Below, piece after piece: positions 8,690-17,065 of a stretch of DNA of 64,000 nt. The DNA is from Desulfococcaceae bacterium. Lineage in GTDB: Bacteria > Desulfobacterota > Desulfobacteria > Desulfobacterales > Desulfosalsimonadaceae. Position 1 is the first letter of the stretch; every line of letters begins with the position of its first letter. The position numbers were made by a program, and so were the translations under genes. The notes beneath the pieces are model-generated. The model was not told the DNA's origin. It made no database searches and saw only the letters and a program-made list of their open reading frames with translations. The DNA lies in the NCBI GenBank assembly GCA_030145385.1, contig JAQYVU010000014.1, positions 1 through 64,000 of the forward strand, in the 5' to 3' direction.

Positions 8690-9157
8690 ATGATAACAGA
8701 ATTAAAAGAAATTGTAATAAAAAAGGAAGATGCGGTATTCTGGCTGGACAAATCCGGCTGCTGGCGTAATGACGGCGGGAAATTCCGTAAAAAGAAAATC
8801 ATCGATCTTTTTCATCAATCGATTGCAAAAGATGATGACGGATACTTTCTTTCCCAGGAAAAAGAAGGTATTTTGGAAAAAGTCTACTTCCGGTTTGAAG
8901 ACACCGCGCTTTTTATTTTTGCGGTTATTTTTAATGATGATATAATTTTGAAGTTAAATACCGGAAACCATCTGACGCTGAATCCTGCCAATTTATTTGT
9001 CATGGATGACAATCTGTATGTCACACACGAAGATGAGCATATTAAGTTTTCCGAACGGTCGCTGATGCAGATTTCATCGATAATCGAAGAAAATGGAGAC
9101 CGTCTGGTGATCAATGTGAGTGGGAAAAAATTCAGCATAGTTGAAAAAACCGAATAA
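8690..9157 (+). CDS. DUF1285-like hypothetical protein
   Basis: This 155-residue soluble protein has no signal or membrane segment. Its pattern (WLDKSGCWRNDGG, then an LFHQSI-KDDDGYFL segment, then EKVYFRFEDT, ending with INVSGKKFSI) resembles the order of conserved elements in DUF1285, though the N terminus is shorter than in typical members. DUF1285 has no established reaction. The gene lies between two inverted copies of a dispersed repeat together with the next gene. Family assignment is tentative. Confidence 0.65.
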   Translation: MITELKEIVIKKEDAVFWLDKSGCWRNDGGKFRKKKIIDLFHQSIAKDDDGYFLSQEKEGILEKVYFRFEDTALFIFAVIFNDDIILKLNTGNHLTLNPANLFVMDDNLYVTHEDEHIKFSERSLMQISSIIEENGDRLVINVSGKKFSIVEKTE

Positions 9158-9212
9158 TTGGATAAAAAGGATTTATCTTTCTGCATAGACCATTAAACCC
9201 ACAGGAGCCGTC

Positions 9213-9629
9213 ATGAAAAGTAAAGAATTTGAAGTCCGCGTGATGCAGTATTTTACGGAAAACATCAACCTGCAGAAAAACTGGGAAGTTGCCAAAGAAT
9301 GCGCCCGGGAAATTGTTGATTTAAAGTTTAACGATATTCTCACCGGTAATTTTGAAATCCCGCCAACAGAAGAACTGAAAGAAAAGGTAACCGGAAAAGT
9401 CCCCTATGAGTTCAACTCATCCGATTTTATTGATAAAGGTCCAATTGATCTTTCAGGACTTGACGATGACATGCTCAATGAAGCACTTAAAAAGATTGAA
9501 GCCATCTATAATAAATTTCACCAGGCCCAGACCATGGTCGTTGCCAAGGCAACAATGAAAGTATGCAGTCACTTAAGCGACAATTTGAAAAAAGAAATCT
9601 CAGAGATAAAGAAAAAATATCTGTCTTAA
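9213..9629 (+). CDS. Hypothetical helical protein
   Basis: The 138-residue product is acidic and predicted largely helical, with a C-terminal amphipathic region rich in Lys and Glu (LKKEISEIKKKY). No domain family, signal or membrane helix is recognised. A strong ribosome site (ACAGGAGCC) precedes ATG 9213, and the reading frame is uninterrupted, so I treat it as real. It shares an interval framed by inverted repeats with the DUF1285-like gene. Confidence 0.65.
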   Translation: MKSKEFEVRVMQYFTENINLQKNWEVAKECAREIVDLKFNDILTGNFEIPPTEELKEKVTGKVPYEFNSSDFIDKGPIDLSGLDDDMLNEALKKIEAIYNKFHQAQTMVVAKATMKVCSHLSDNLKKEISEIKKKYLS

Positions 9630-9670
9630 ACAGGTGGAAGATAGAAGGCTGATGAACCTGTAAAAAATCA

Positions 9671-9801
9671 ACTTCGGGTGGCAAAGAAAAAAGCTCCAAA
9701 TTTAAGGCGCGCAAATTCTGAGGAATGAGGCGTAGCTTGCCTACTCCGCAGTGACGAAGAATGCAGCGCAACGCAGAAGTTGGACTTTTTACGAAGCCAT
9801 C
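9671..9801 (-). repeat. Dispersed repeat family 1, copy B
   Basis: Read on the minus strand, this copy starts inside the TGA stop of the CPBP gene (ATGGCTTCGTAAAAAGTCC) and runs about 130 bases to CCACCCGAAG. It matches copy A closely and in inverted orientation. Like copy A it abuts the 3' end of a coding sequence. Confidence 0.85.
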
Positions 9802-10486
9802 ACGCCAGGATCAACAGCGGCAAACTAACAGCCCCTATATCCGCAATAAAATGACAAATGGTGGCAGGGAGTAAACTTTCATTGGTTCTGGTAATCCACC
9901 CCAGCAAAAGGCCGTAACCAACGGCAGACAGGAAAAAAACCGGCCCGCCGATAAACAGGTGAATAAAACCGTACAAAACCGCCTGAATCAGGTTTGCCCG
10001 CTGCCATGAACCGGTCAATTGAATCAGCAGTTGAAAGAAAACCAGCCGAAAGAGGATTTCTTCTGAAACCGCATTTAATAAACCCAGCATCATAGCCGGC
10101 GGAACAAATAACAGGCCTTTGAGTGCAAAATCATGGGTCATGTAAAGGTATATGGAATACCCCGCGCTCAATATAAAGCCGGCTAAAAACGTGGGGGAAA
10201 AACGTTTCCATGAAATGAAATCACTTATTGACCGTTGATCACCTCTGATCCAGAGAAGAGACAAGAGAGAGAAGCCGGCAAACGGCAGATAAACCAGTAT
10301 CCTGCCATAGGTGTCCGCAATAGTGTCCGCCCCGTGAAACGGCCATGGAATTAGTTTTCGGGTCAACAGGAAACCCGCAGCGCCTCCTATCAAAAACAGA
10401 CTGGCCATAAAACCCGCAAGAGCCCGAACCGGCATCCGGGCCGCCAAACTGTCTGGTTCAGTCTTATGAATGATCTTTTCCGACAT
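9800..10486 (-). CDS. CPBP family intramembrane metalloprotease
   Basis: The 228-residue protein has about seven hydrophobic segments and the CPBP (CAAX protease and bacteriocin-processing, Abi) signatures: SEEILFR in motif 1, a histidine in GFIHLF for motif 2, and a third-helix H in CHFIAD. These residues form the glutamate/histidine active site within the membrane. In bacteria the family processes peptides or supports maturation and immunity. Its start overlaps the end of the Lgt-like gene by 23 bases, so translation is probably coupled. It ends the ceramidase operon. Confidence 0.88.
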   Translation of the reverse strand: MSEKIIHKTEPDSLAARMPVRALAGFMASLFLIGGAAGFLLTRKLIPWPFHGADTIADTYGRILVYLPFAGFSLLSLLWIRGDQRSISDFISWKRFSPTFLAGFILSAGYSIYLYMTHDFALKGLLFVPPAMMLGLLNAVSEEILFRLVFFQLLIQLTGSWQRANLIQAVLYGFIHLFIGGPVFFLSAVGYGLLLGWITRTNESLLPATICHFIADIGAVSLPLLILA

Positions 10487-11291
10487 ATCGATTTAAATAC
10501 CAGGTTGCCACAAGAAAAACCATCCCGCATATTATGAAAAAAACCATACTCCACTGGGCCATGGTCATGCCCATTCCCACCGCTGTTTCCGTGCGGATGG
10601 TTTCCAGTATAATACGCAAACACCCATATCCCATCAGGTAAAATGATGCGATTATCCCCGGATTCTCAAACAGGCTTCTACACCGGTTCTTATCATTTTG
10701 GCCTGTTACATAAATCCGATGATACTGCTTTCTTAAAAGAACAAACAATAACAGGTTCAAGGCAATGGAATACAGAGGAACCGGATTGTGAAATGAAATT
10801 GTTTTGTCAAAAAATGACAAACTGACCGGATTTCCCCAGCAGCATCCTACCATAAAGCAACCGCATCGCCCAAAGACGTGCCCTAACGGAACATACAAAA
10901 ACAGGGAATCAATCAGGTGCAATTTTTCAAATTTAAACTTTTGTCCCAACAGCATGAGAAACACAAACGGCAGGATCAGGGCCGCGTGAAAGGTCTGATG
11001 GGGCCCTGCGAAAAACTGTTCAATGAAAAAAGAAACACTCCATTGATCCGGGGGAAAATAAAACATGTTGGCTGCCCGGGAACTGATCACGCCCAAAGGA
11101 AAAATCATGATCACCGAACAAATAACAAAGGCCCGCAGCCGGTTTTGCGGATAACCGGCCCGGGCCATTTGTCTGAAAAAAAAGAATGCGGATATAATTA
11201 TCCCTGCGATAATCAGGCTGAAATATAATCCGTTTAAAATATATCCCAGCAGCGGGAACCCGATAAACTTCGAAAGCAGCGGATAGAGCAT
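10464..11291 (-). CDS. Divergent prolipoprotein diacylglyceryl transferase (Lgt) family protein
   Basis: The 275-residue polytopic membrane protein carries the Lgt-type signature as FGRCGCFMVGCCWGNP, followed by VPLYS and a late GCLRIILETIRTE segment. In housekeeping Lgt the first motif reads GRxGNF with a conserved Asn; here Cys replaces it, and the usual His-Gly-Gly loop appears as FHAALILP. It therefore belongs to the variant GCFxxGCC group whose substrates are not established. True Lgt moves diacylglycerol from phosphatidylglycerol onto lipobox cysteines. It starts eight bases after the ceramidase gene stops, so it is probably co-transcribed with an enzyme that attacks lipid amides. Confidence 0.82.
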   Translation of the reverse strand: MLYPLLSKFIGFPLLGYILNGLYFSLIIAGIIISAFFFFRQMARAGYPQNRLRAFVICSVIMIFPLGVISSRAANMFYFPPDQWSVSFFIEQFFAGPHQTFHAALILPFVFLMLLGQKFKFEKLHLIDSLFLYVPLGHVFGRCGCFMVGCCWGNPVSLSFFDKTISFHNPVPLYSIALNLLLFVLLRKQYHRIYVTGQNDKNRCRSLFENPGIIASFYLMGYGCLRIILETIRTETAVGMGMTMAQWSMVFFIICGMVFLVATWYLNRYVGKDHS

Positions 11292-11299
11292 TGTATCTT

Positions 11300-13408
11300 T
11301 TAATTTACGTTAAACACACCCGAAGCCCCTTCATACTCGGAAATAGCGCCGGTCCAGCCGGATTTCCAGTTTCCGAAATGCCGGATCCGATACTTTCCCG
11401 GTGCCGCATCCGCCGGAATGGTCCAGGATATCGTGACTTTTGAGTTAGCAACCCCGCTCCGAGCCCAGTGATATACCGTCTCCGGATCCCAGTCATAAGC
11501 CACCGGCGTATAGCTGGTTACCTGATCTTCACACACGGTTACCGTGTCACAGCCTATGGTTTCGTCATGGCACACTTCCACGGTATTGACTTTTTCCACT
11601 TTCAGAAACGTTCCCTGAAGCCGCAGATCATTTCTGGGATGGGCGCCCCAGAACACGACCTTTGCCGTGTTGCCCCGGCTGTAAGAAGAATTCACATCCG
11701 TTTCCACATCACCGAATTCGGTTCCAATGGGCTTATCATCAAATAGCACACCCGCAATATTGAAAATCTGGTCATCGCTGATATCTCTCGGTGTCGGGCC
11801 TGAAGCGGAAGCCGCGCCACTTACCATATCCGATGCAATACCGGCAAATCGTTCCTGATAGGCATTTAATGCATAGGGACCAAAATGGGTGGATGCCCCT
11901 TCGTAGTGCTGCACGGCATACTCTTCCCGGGTGGACGTATAACCTGCGTATGCGTTGGATAACGCGGCAATCACCACATAATCAACAGTCCCGGCCAATG
12001 CGTTTTTGACCGTTTCACGAAGCCGGCGGCCGGCCATGGTGGTGATTTCCGTGGGATGTCCCACAATGGCCAGGTTGCCGATTTTAAGAATCTGAACCGG
12101 CAGCACTTCCGGGGTCAGCGGAATGCCCTGGGGCGTGATGCGGCCCATGGGCAGAATAATCGGTTTTTCCGCATGACAGTCCTGGTCTTCGGGGATCAAG
12201 GTAAATTCCCATGGAAACACATTTCCCAGCAATGATATATCATAGGGGTACGTGATGCCTTCCGGAATATCGATGCCTTTGCCGTCTTCCGTGCTTCCGG
12301 CCAGCATGGAGACCCCGATGGCTGCGATACAGGTATTCCCGTCACCCATGCCGGCGGGCATAAACGCGCTGTCAATGGTCTCGTCTGAAAAATCAACATA
12401 CTGGTGACGGAAATCAACACCGGCAGCCAGCGCCTGTGATGCCGTGTTGTAAAGTTCCACACCTTTCATATATTGCCGCTGCCCCAGGGTTTTCATATGT
12501 TCAAAATCATCTACCCCGTTGGGATATCCCCAGAAAATATTGGGAGACACATCCCCTGAGTTGGTCTGGGCAAATGCGGCGACAAAAGTATTGGATGCCG
12601 TGTAACTGGTTCCCATATCTTTTTCAAAAAGATATGATGCATATCCTTTATTATCACCGCTGATCAGTTTGTTGGTATTTCCCATGCTGGTGGGATGAAT
12701 GGCAAACCAGTTGAGCATCCCGATTTCCTGACCGGTGGATGTCACAAATTTCAACAGGGTCATTGTTTTGTCAGTATCGGACGCATACCGGCTGATTTCA
12801 TCAAAAGGGTTGTTGTTGTATGCAATGGGAGAACGATTCCATCCGCAATCGGCCAGTTCGCCGCAATTGACCAGAATACTGCCCGGTGTCAGATTATTGT
12901 GCGCCCGTACAATCGACTGAAATATACCGTTTGCCACGCAGTTGAAATTGGGTTCGTCATACCCGAACATGAACAGGTTATACAGCGCATAATGGGAATA
13001 AGCGCCCGGACCGCTGTGGGTGTGGTTCGCACTGATGAGAACGTTCTTTTCCGTGTACAGACCACCGAATCTGTTTCCAAGCAGCTGGGTGACCCGCTGT
13101 TTAATCCCCTGCGGAATAATTCCGGTATCCGCACTGACAAAAGCGACCCGTTTACCGCTTGACGGGTCAACCACAACAAACGCCCGTGACCTTAACCGCA
13201 CGCTGATGCCCTCGGTTTTCTGGTCCGGCATGGAATACCCCATCATACCGAGTTCAGCAGCCGGCCCGGTGATGTCGTAAATACCGGAGCCAATGTTAAA
13301 ATTTGATGCCTGGGCCGTTACCGGCGCACTGCAAACCATCAGAGTACAGAAAATTACCGCCGGAAAAATCCTGGCCATCGCTGAATAAACCGTTTTACCG
13401 AACTTCAT
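11300..13408 (-). CDS. Neutral/alkaline ceramidase, secreted
   Basis: The 702-residue protein has a signal peptide (cleavage near AQA-SNF) and the neutral ceramidase architecture: a large N-terminal catalytic domain to about residue 540 and a C-terminal immunoglobulin-like domain. Visible signatures are NHTHSGPGAYSHY near residue 127 (zinc ligands), NWFAIHPTSMG, and NSGDVSPN near 280, whose Ser is the nucleophile in characterised enzymes. The family hydrolyses the N-acyl bond of ceramide to sphingosine and fatty acid. A Cys-containing insert (CHDETIGCDTVTVCEDQ) in the C-terminal domain is unusual. GGGAGGG precedes ATG 13408. It heads an operon with the Lgt-like and CPBP genes and faces a TetR gene. 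Confidence 0.92.
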   Translation of the reverse strand: MKFGKTVYSAMARIFPAVIFCTLMVCSAPVTAQASNFNIGSGIYDITGPAAELGMMGYSMPDQKTEGISVRLRSRAFVVVDPSSGKRVAFVSADTGIIPQGIKQRVTQLLGNRFGGLYTEKNVLISANHTHSGPGAYSHYALYNLFMFGYDEPNFNCVANGIFQSIVRAHNNLTPGSILVNCGELADCGWNRSPIAYNNNPFDEISRYASDTDKTMTLLKFVTSTGQEIGMLNWFAIHPTSMGNTNKLISGDNKGYASYLFEKDMGTSYTASNTFVAAFAQTNSGDVSPNIFWGYPNGVDDFEHMKTLGQRQYMKGVELYNTASQALAAGVDFRHQYVDFSDETIDSAFMPAGMGDGNTCIAAIGVSMLAGSTEDGKGIDIPEGITYPYDISLLGNVFPWEFTLIPEDQDCHAEKPIILPMGRITPQGIPLTPEVLPVQILKIGNLAIVGHPTEITTMAGRRLRETVKNALAGTVDYVVIAALSNAYAGYTSTREEYAVQHYEGASTHFGPYALNAYQERFAGIASDMVSGAASASGPTPRDISDDQIFNIAGVLFDDKPIGTEFGDVETDVNSSYSRGNTAKVVFWGAHPRNDLRLQGTFLKVEKVNTVEVCHDETIGCDTVTVCEDQVTSYTPVAYDWDPETVYHWARSGVANSKVTISWTIPADAAPGKYRIRHFGNWKSGWTGAISEYEGASGVFNVN

Positions 13409-13618
13409 TCTAATCCCTCCCCATGAATTAAAATTTAAAAGTTGCCCTGCATGCAGACCGGATAGACGCCCGCATATTTATATAACCATACAAAAAGTTA
13501 ACGCTTACGTAAATAAAACACAACAACTTGATAAAATAGAAAATTTATTTTAACCAGATTATTTTAGAGTTATGTTTTTATGCGTAAACCCTGTTCATTC
13601 AACAAAGCAAAAAATATA

Positions 13619-13636
13619 TGAGTGAGTGCTCACTCA
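13619..13636. promoter_or_regulatory. Palindromic TetR operator, site 1
   Basis: TGAGTGA and TCACTCA flank a 4-base centre (GTGC). The site lies about 210 bases upstream of the ceramidase start and upstream of the TetR gene on the other strand. Perfect 7-bp arms are typical for TetR-family dimers, and a second related site lies at 13747-13758. Confidence 0.65.
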
Positions 13637-13725
13637 AACTACCTGAGACACTGCCCCATTGTCAAGACAATTGTTTTAAAGCTGCTACTTTTGGAATCAA
13701 AACCATCCGAAATTAATAAATTTTA

Positions 13726-13758
13726 TTGACAAACCGCATAGAAAATGAGTAATCACTC
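13726..13758 (+). promoter_or_regulatory. Promoter of the TetR gene with overlapping operator site 2
   Basis: TTGACA (13726-13731) is followed after 17 bases by GTAATC (13749-13754). The half-sites GAGT and ACTC (13747-13758) form a second GAGTxxxxACTC palindrome centred on this -10, sharing the arm sequence of site 1. This arrangement fits autorepression by the TetR protein. Confidence 0.6.
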
Positions 13759-13805
13759 GCTTAAGCGACATAACGAAAAATCAGGATGAAGGAACAAAAA
13801 TTAAA

Positions 13806-14510
13806 ATGACAACACCATCAGAAACCACGCCCACTCAGCCGACTTTTTTTCTGGAAAAACATTTCAAGGCCGGGTTTGAAAAAATAGCCGGAGAAAAACA
13901 AAAGCGCATTATGGATGCTGCCATTGCCGAATTTTCTGCCAAGGGATTTATCGCCGCAAACATCAATATCATCGCCAAAAATGCCGGTATCAGCATCGGC
14001 TCCATGTATAATTATTTTGCTTCCAAGGAAAGCCTGTTTTTAACCATTGCAGACCATGGATACGGGGTTTTGGAGAGCGTTATATCCAGTGTCGACCTTG
14101 AGCACGGTGACATCTTCGATAAAATTGAATTGCTGCTGCGTATGGCCCAGAAATATTCAAGGCAGTACCCGGAACTCAACCAGATTTATCTGGACCTCAC
14201 CTCTGAAGGCCTGTCCCATTTGTCCCAAAAACTTTCCAAACAAATGGAAAGCATTACCGCAGAATTTTCCCGTGCCCTGATGAGGGAAGCGAAAAAAGGC
14301 GGGGTGATTGCCTCTGATATCGATGAATATGTGACGTCTTTCTGCATTGACAACCTGATGGTGATGCTCCAGTTTTCCTATACATCGGATTATTATAAGG
14401 AAAGAATGAAGATATTTGCCGGAGACGATGCCCTTGAAAATGATGAAAAAATCATCCGGGGCATGATGCGGTTTATCCGGGGGGGTCTGGGGCCGGTTGG
14501 AGGGAAGTAG
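13806..14510 (+). CDS. TetR/AcrR family transcriptional regulator
   Basis: The 234-residue protein has an N-terminal TetR DNA-binding domain: RIMDAAIAEFSAKGF, then the recognition helix region IAKNAGISIGSMYNYFASKE. The C-terminal ligand-binding part is helical and unclassified. TetR proteins usually repress adjacent genes and release DNA on binding small hydrophobic ligands. Two GAGT/ACTC palindromes lie between it and the ceramidase operon, so I infer control of that operon and of itself; a lipid product such as fatty acid or sphingoid base is a plausible inducer but is not shown. Confidence 0.92.
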   Translation: MTTPSETTPTQPTFFLEKHFKAGFEKIAGEKQKRIMDAAIAEFSAKGFIAANINIIAKNAGISIGSMYNYFASKESLFLTIADHGYGVLESVISSVDLEHGDIFDKIELLLRMAQKYSRQYPELNQIYLDLTSEGLSHLSQKLSKQMESITAEFSRALMREAKKGGVIASDIDEYVTSFCIDNLMVMLQFSYTSDYYKERMKIFAGDDALENDEKIIRGMMRFIRGGLGPVGGK

Positions 14511-14580
14511 CTTTCATGCTTTTCGTTAAACGTTTCAATCTGTTACCAAACTTTCAAAAGGGATTACAGCTCTTGGCCAT

Positions 14581-14640
14581 AAACCATCGGTTCAGGGCCG
14601 CATCGCGATGGGGAAAAGACCGGTGCACAACGATGATCGG
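14581..14640 (+). repeat. 60-bp direct repeat, left copy
   Basis: This segment, beginning AAACCATCGGTTCAGGGCC, matches 17272-17331 at 54 of 60 positions in the same orientation. The right copy lies inside a larger hairpin-ended intergenic element; the left copy is a fragment of it. Together they bracket the restriction-modification genes. Confidence 0.85.
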
Positions 14641-14938
14641 CAAAAGCCTGTTTAAAGGATTTCCTTCTCTATCTTTCCACTCATAATCAGTCGGTGGCTA
14701 AAGCTTCTTTTTTTCAATTCTCAAAACTGTTTCCGGAATCCTCAAGAAAGACCATTTGTTCATGTTAACAAAAAATCACCATATCTAATCAATTGATATC
14801 AAACAAAAAAGTTGTGATTTGCTCTTGTATGACGTAATATCACGCAAAAATAAACGACTTACGTCAAACCTGCGGCTCGACAGACGTCTTTCACCCTTCA
14901 TTTCCGACGCAGAATAATTTGTTAGGGTGCAAGATAAA

Positions 14939-14967
14939 TTGAAGACAGGGAAAAATTGTGGTATGTT
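14939..14967 (+). promoter_or_regulatory. Putative methylase promoter
   Basis: TTGAAG (14939-14944), a 17-base spacer and TATGTT (14962-14967) lie 39 bases upstream of the methylase start. The match is moderate and no start-site data exist. Confidence 0.4.
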
Positions 14968-15006
14968 AATTTTCTAAAATTAAAATCTCAAAAGTAAAGG
15001 GAATAA

Positions 15007-16029
15007 ATGAAAGTATCTGCCTCAAAAAATCAAGTTCGCCGAATCGGCAGTAAAAAACATAACACATTTGTTGCAAACGGGATTGATAAGCACAAACCAA
15101 CTGCTCTTGTACCTCCATCCTTTCTCAAGTCTTTTTCAAATGAATTAGAGAAAAAAATTGAAATTCAGCATAATATTATTGAAAAATTATTAGTTAAGGC
15201 AATTGGAAAACCATTTTATTCTGACAAAGGGTTTATTCTTTACAGAGGAGATACAATAGAGCTCCTTGAAAAATTATCTAAATATGATCTTCATATTGAT
15301 CTTTTTTTAACATCCCCCCCGTATAATATCGGCAAAGAATATGAGAGGCCAATGTCTGTCGATGACTACATAAAATGGTGCCATAAATGGATGAGTTATA
15401 TATATAAGCTAACCCATGATAATGGAGCATTTTGGCTTAATGTAGGTTATTTAGAAGTTCCGGAAAAAGGTCTATGTGTCCCTATTCCTTATCTATTATG
15501 GGATAAAACTGAATTCTACTTGCTGCAAGAAATTATCTGGAAATATGGTGCAGGAGTTTCTACTAAACTTCGATTAAGTCCTCGAAATGAAAAATGGTTA
15601 TTCTATGTAAAAAATCAAAAGAAATATACTTTTAATCTTGATGAAATTCGTGACCCGAATGTCAAATACCCGAATCAAAAGAAGAATGGAAAATTCCGCT
15701 GTAATCCGTTAGGGAAAAACCCATCAGACATATGGGAATTCCCAAAGGTAACAACGGGGTCGAAGCGAAGTTCAAAAGAGAGAACAGGGCATCCTGCACA
15801 ATTTCCTCTCGGTGTTGTGGAAAGGATTGTAAAGGCAAGTTCAAATCAAGCTGAATTAGTTTTTGATCCTTTCGCTGGTTCGGCTTCAGCTGGAATTGCG
15901 GCTTATGGTTTAGGTCGGCTATTTATTGGCTTCGAAATAAGGGAAGACTATTGTCAAATGGCAGTTGATCGGTTTGAAGCTTTTCAAAAGGAAAGAAGGC
16001 TATCACAAAGCCAATTAGAACTTTTTTAG
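15007..16029 (+). CDS. Site-specific DNA methyltransferase (probable N4-cytosine type)
   Basis: The 340-residue enzyme has catalytic motif IV as TSPPYN near residue 102 and the S-adenosylmethionine motif I as FDPFAGSASAG near residue 288. Motif IV before motif I is the beta-class order, and an SPPY catalytic loop is typical for N4-cytosine methyltransferases; adenine N6 methylation cannot be excluded. A good ribosome site (AAAGGG) precedes the ATG. It converges on the endonuclease gene with a four-base overlap of the 3' ends. The gene is visibly more AT-rich than its neighbours, consistent with transfer. It should protect host DNA at the site cut by the neighbouring enzyme. Confidence 0.92.
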   Translation: MKVSASKNQVRRIGSKKHNTFVANGIDKHKPTALVPPSFLKSFSNELEKKIEIQHNIIEKLLVKAIGKPFYSDKGFILYRGDTIELLEKLSKYDLHIDLFLTSPPYNIGKEYERPMSVDDYIKWCHKWMSYIYKLTHDNGAFWLNVGYLEVPEKGLCVPIPYLLWDKTEFYLLQEIIWKYGAGVSTKLRLSPRNEKWLFYVKNQKKYTFNLDEIRDPNVKYPNQKKNGKFRCNPLGKNPSDIWEFPKVTTGSKRSSKERTGHPAQFPLGVVERIVKASSNQAELVFDPFAGSASAGIAAYGLGRLFIGFEIREDYCQMAVDRFEAFQKERRLSQSQLELF

Positions 16030-16619
16030 CCCTTCCTGTATAGTTCCAAAAGTTTGCAGGTTTCTACTTCCGTTGGGAGCCGAGATTGTTGACCTGTATT
16101 AGCTTTTTGCCCAATCCAATCATCTGAATCGAGCCACCCAAATCGGATCAGTCGTATGTTGGGCCGATCAATTTTTTTTGAAAATTTTTCAAAATTAATG
16201 GCCAGGTAAAAGCCAGTTTTTGATTTTTTGCCTTTTGTGGTTGCTTGTGCGTAACTTCTGTTGCCATATATATGATTTGGATTTGAAGACGTCTTTACTT
16301 CTATAGAGAAATATTCGTTGGGAATATATACTATGTCCTTATCGGATGCATCTTTTTCCCCTCTCCATTCATTAGGGTATCTAACTGATAATTCAAGAGG
16401 AATAAGTTCATGTAATAAGAATCCCATTATTTGTGGTTTTGGAAATATTTGTTTTCCAAAGAGGAATCCTTTTGTTCCCATTTTACTTTTAAATATTGAT
16501 TCCCATGCGGCAAGCACCACTTCGACAATTTCATCAGGTTCCAGAGGATGGCTTTTTATCAATTGCTTTGTTACTTCTAACCACTTAGTTGAATCCAGTC
16601 CATTGTATGGGGAAGTCAT
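16026..16619 (-). CDS. ScaI-family restriction endonuclease
   Basis: The 197-residue protein resembles the ScaI restriction endonuclease family: an N-terminal helical part (LIKSHPLEPDEIVEVVLAAW), a KPQIMGFLLHELIPLEL segment, and a central D-x(n)-EVK nuclease core visible as DIVYIPNEYFSIEVKTSS. The family is type II and typically recognises AGTACT, but the site for this enzyme is inference. Its ATG overlaps the TAA of the controller gene by one base (TAATG), so translation is coupled. Length agrees with the family. Confidence 0.82.
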   Translation of the reverse strand: MTSPYNGLDSTKWLEVTKQLIKSHPLEPDEIVEVVLAAWESIFKSKMGTKGFLFGKQIFPKPQIMGFLLHELIPLELSVRYPNEWRGEKDASDKDIVYIPNEYFSIEVKTSSNPNHIYGNRSYAQATTKGKKSKTGFYLAINFEKFSKKIDRPNIRLIRFGWLDSDDWIGQKANTGQQSRLPTEVETCKLLELYRKG

Positions 16620-16837
16620 TAAGAAATTCCTTTCAAAAGTTCAGATGGCGCTACTTTTAATGAACGAGCAATCACAACAATATTTTCGAGACTTACATTC
16701 CGTTCCCCTCGTTCTATTGCGCCGATGTAGGTTCTATGCAGTTCTGCTATTTCAGCAAGTTTTTCCTGTGACCAACCGGCTTTTTTTCGCTGACGACGGA
16801 TATTTTCTCCAAATATTTTTTTGGGATCATCGCACAT
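16619..16837 (-). CDS. Restriction-modification controller (C) protein, Xre-type helix-turn-helix
   Basis: The 72-residue protein is a single helix-turn-helix domain: NIRRQRKKAGWSQEKLAEIA and then HRTYIGAIERGERNVSLENI, matching C proteins of type II systems in size and sequence. C proteins bind C-boxes to activate their own gene and the nuclease gene after the methylase has accumulated. I start at ATG 16837; the open frame continues upstream but the C-box at 16860-16884 would then be inside the gene. No Shine-Dalgarno sequence is seen, as is common for leaderless C transcripts. Confidence 0.85.
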   Translation of the reverse strand: MCDDPKKIFGENIRRQRKKAGWSQEKLAEIAELHRTYIGAIERGERNVSLENIVVIARSLKVAPSELLKGIS

Positions 16838-16859
16838 GAGGAGATAATCTATAAAAGAT

Positions 16860-16884
16860 GACAATAAGTCTACAGACAATAAGT
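16860..16884 (-). promoter_or_regulatory. C-box operator of the restriction-modification system
   Basis: The minus strand shows two copies of ACTTATTGTC separated by TGTAG, with the outer GACTTAT/GTC arrangement typical of C-boxes. It ends 22 bases upstream of the C protein start, and a TATAGATTAT stretch between them could serve as the -10. This fits autoregulation of the controller and the nuclease gene. Confidence 0.75.
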
Positions 16885-17065
16885 AGCATTTTGAAATGAT
16901 GCCCCTAACATTTGCATCACCGGCAGCTATGAGTACATCGGGGTCGGGGCTTGAATTGTGAATTAAAATATTGAAACCTGGATGACCTAATTCATAATTC
17001 AAGCTTTGATACTCAACAATATGATTTCAAATTCAGGCGCATATTATCGGCCATCGGTTATTATA

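Larger units (their letters stand above)
14511..15006. other. Intergenic region with left repeat of the restriction island
   Basis: No protein gene is supported here. The interval holds a 60-base segment (14581-14640) repeated at 17272-17331, an 8-bp inverted repeat TGACGTAA/TTACGTCA (14830-14837 and 14859-14866), and the likely methylase promoter at 14939-14967. The remainder is AT-rich. Confidence 0.7.

Noticed and set aside
14830-14866. TGACGTAA/TTACGTCA inverted repeat near the methylase as attachment or operator site
   Set aside because: Only 8-bp arms with a 21-base spacer, no integrase nearby; too weak for a call beyond mention in the gap entry.
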